IMG/VR virus record: IMGVR_UViG_3300046367_000006
Coordinates: 1 to 20,790 of that record
From: a virus
DNA length: 20,790 nucleotides
Reading direction: 5' to 3' (one strand)
Shown here: positions 20,717 through 20,790 of the stretch, one piece after another
Layout: each line of letters starts with the position of its first letter
Numbering within the stretch: position 1 is the first letter of the stretch
The notes under the pieces: generated by a model
What the model was told of the DNA's origin: nothing
What the model saw: the letters and a program-made list of their open reading frames with translations, nothing else
Databases searched by the model: none
Program-made: the position numbers and the translations under genes

Positions 20717-20790
20717 TGGATTATCGTTTAAAAGAAAACCGACGTGAGGCATTCATCCGTTGGTATGCTTGGTCGTTGAAGTGTGATGAT
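20716..20790 (+). CDS. N-terminal part of an unknown phage protein (partial)
   Basis: The ATG shares its A with the preceding TAA, and the frame stays open for 25 codons to the window end: MDYRLKENRREAFIRWYAWS and five more. The R-R-E-A-F-I-R-W-Y pattern reminds me of phage proteins annotated as alpha-glutamyl/putrescinyl thymine pyrophosphorylase-type enzymes, which act in thymine hypermodification. With only 25 residues this is a weak recollection and is given as a lead, not a call. Confidence 0.5.
   Translation, partial: MDYRLKENRREAFIRWYAWSLKCDD

Noticed and set aside
1-20790. CRISPR array, insertion sequence or integrase attachment site
   Set aside because: No regularly spaced repeats, transposase, integrase or long terminal repeats were seen.

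Overview
The window is a gene-dense segment of a T4-like myovirus genome, in the broad group of T4-related phages with aquatic hosts. It carries recognisable counterparts of T4 gp45, gp44, gp62, RegA, DNA ligase (gp30), a DexA-like exonuclease, DNA polymerase gp43, UvsX and gp41. All genes are on the + strand except one GIY-YIG homing endonuclease. Genes overlap by TAATG or ATGA junctions and there is no gap over about 160 bases. Tryptophan halogenase, Hsp20, 2-oxoglutarate oxygenases and a DUF5664 nucleotidase are typical accessory genes of aquatic T4-like phages. No photosynthesis gene, tRNA or CRISPR array is visible, so the host is not determined. The vegetative-type promoters suggest a bacterium with an ordinary sigma-70.

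Layout. 1-1207: end of an unknown gene, a terminator, a small winged-helix-like protein, a DUF5664 (MazG/MazZ-like) nucleotidase and a coiled-coil protein. 1208-5894: replication cassette with sliding clamp, flavin-dependent halogenase, clamp loader large subunit, two small ORFs (one with a membrane segment), clamp loader small subunit, RegA and a 55-residue protein. 5895-8498: small heat-shock protein, GNAT, an LSm-like candidate and several very small proteins, separated by hairpin-rich spacers. 8495-13867: DNA ligase, three conserved proteins of unknown function, exonuclease and DNA polymerase. 13847-14431 (minus): GIY-YIG endonuclease running into the last codons of the polymerase gene. 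14467-18054: AspH-type oxygenase, thioredoxin, UvsX, a small protein and gp41 helicase. 18064-20790: TET/JBP-like dioxygenase, stand-alone class II glutamine amidotransferase, GNAT-like protein and the first 25 codons of a further gene.

The most interesting part is the last block. The TET/JBP-like dioxygenase and the GNAT-like protein both end in a tail (NSLEGFF and PSLEDFLK) that nearly copies the C-terminal clamp-binding peptide of the window's own polymerase (SSLEDFFG). This suggests a DNA base hypermodification pathway whose enzymes are tethered to the gp45 sliding clamp and act on new DNA at the fork.

A second pattern is regulatory. Eight sites read TTGnnn-17 bp-TATAAT. Three are perfect TTGACA-17-TATAAT and lie inside coding sequences (ligase, the gene before gp41, and the amidotransferase), so several apparent operons probably have nested promoters. 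All functional calls come from reading motifs and gene order; no database search was run.
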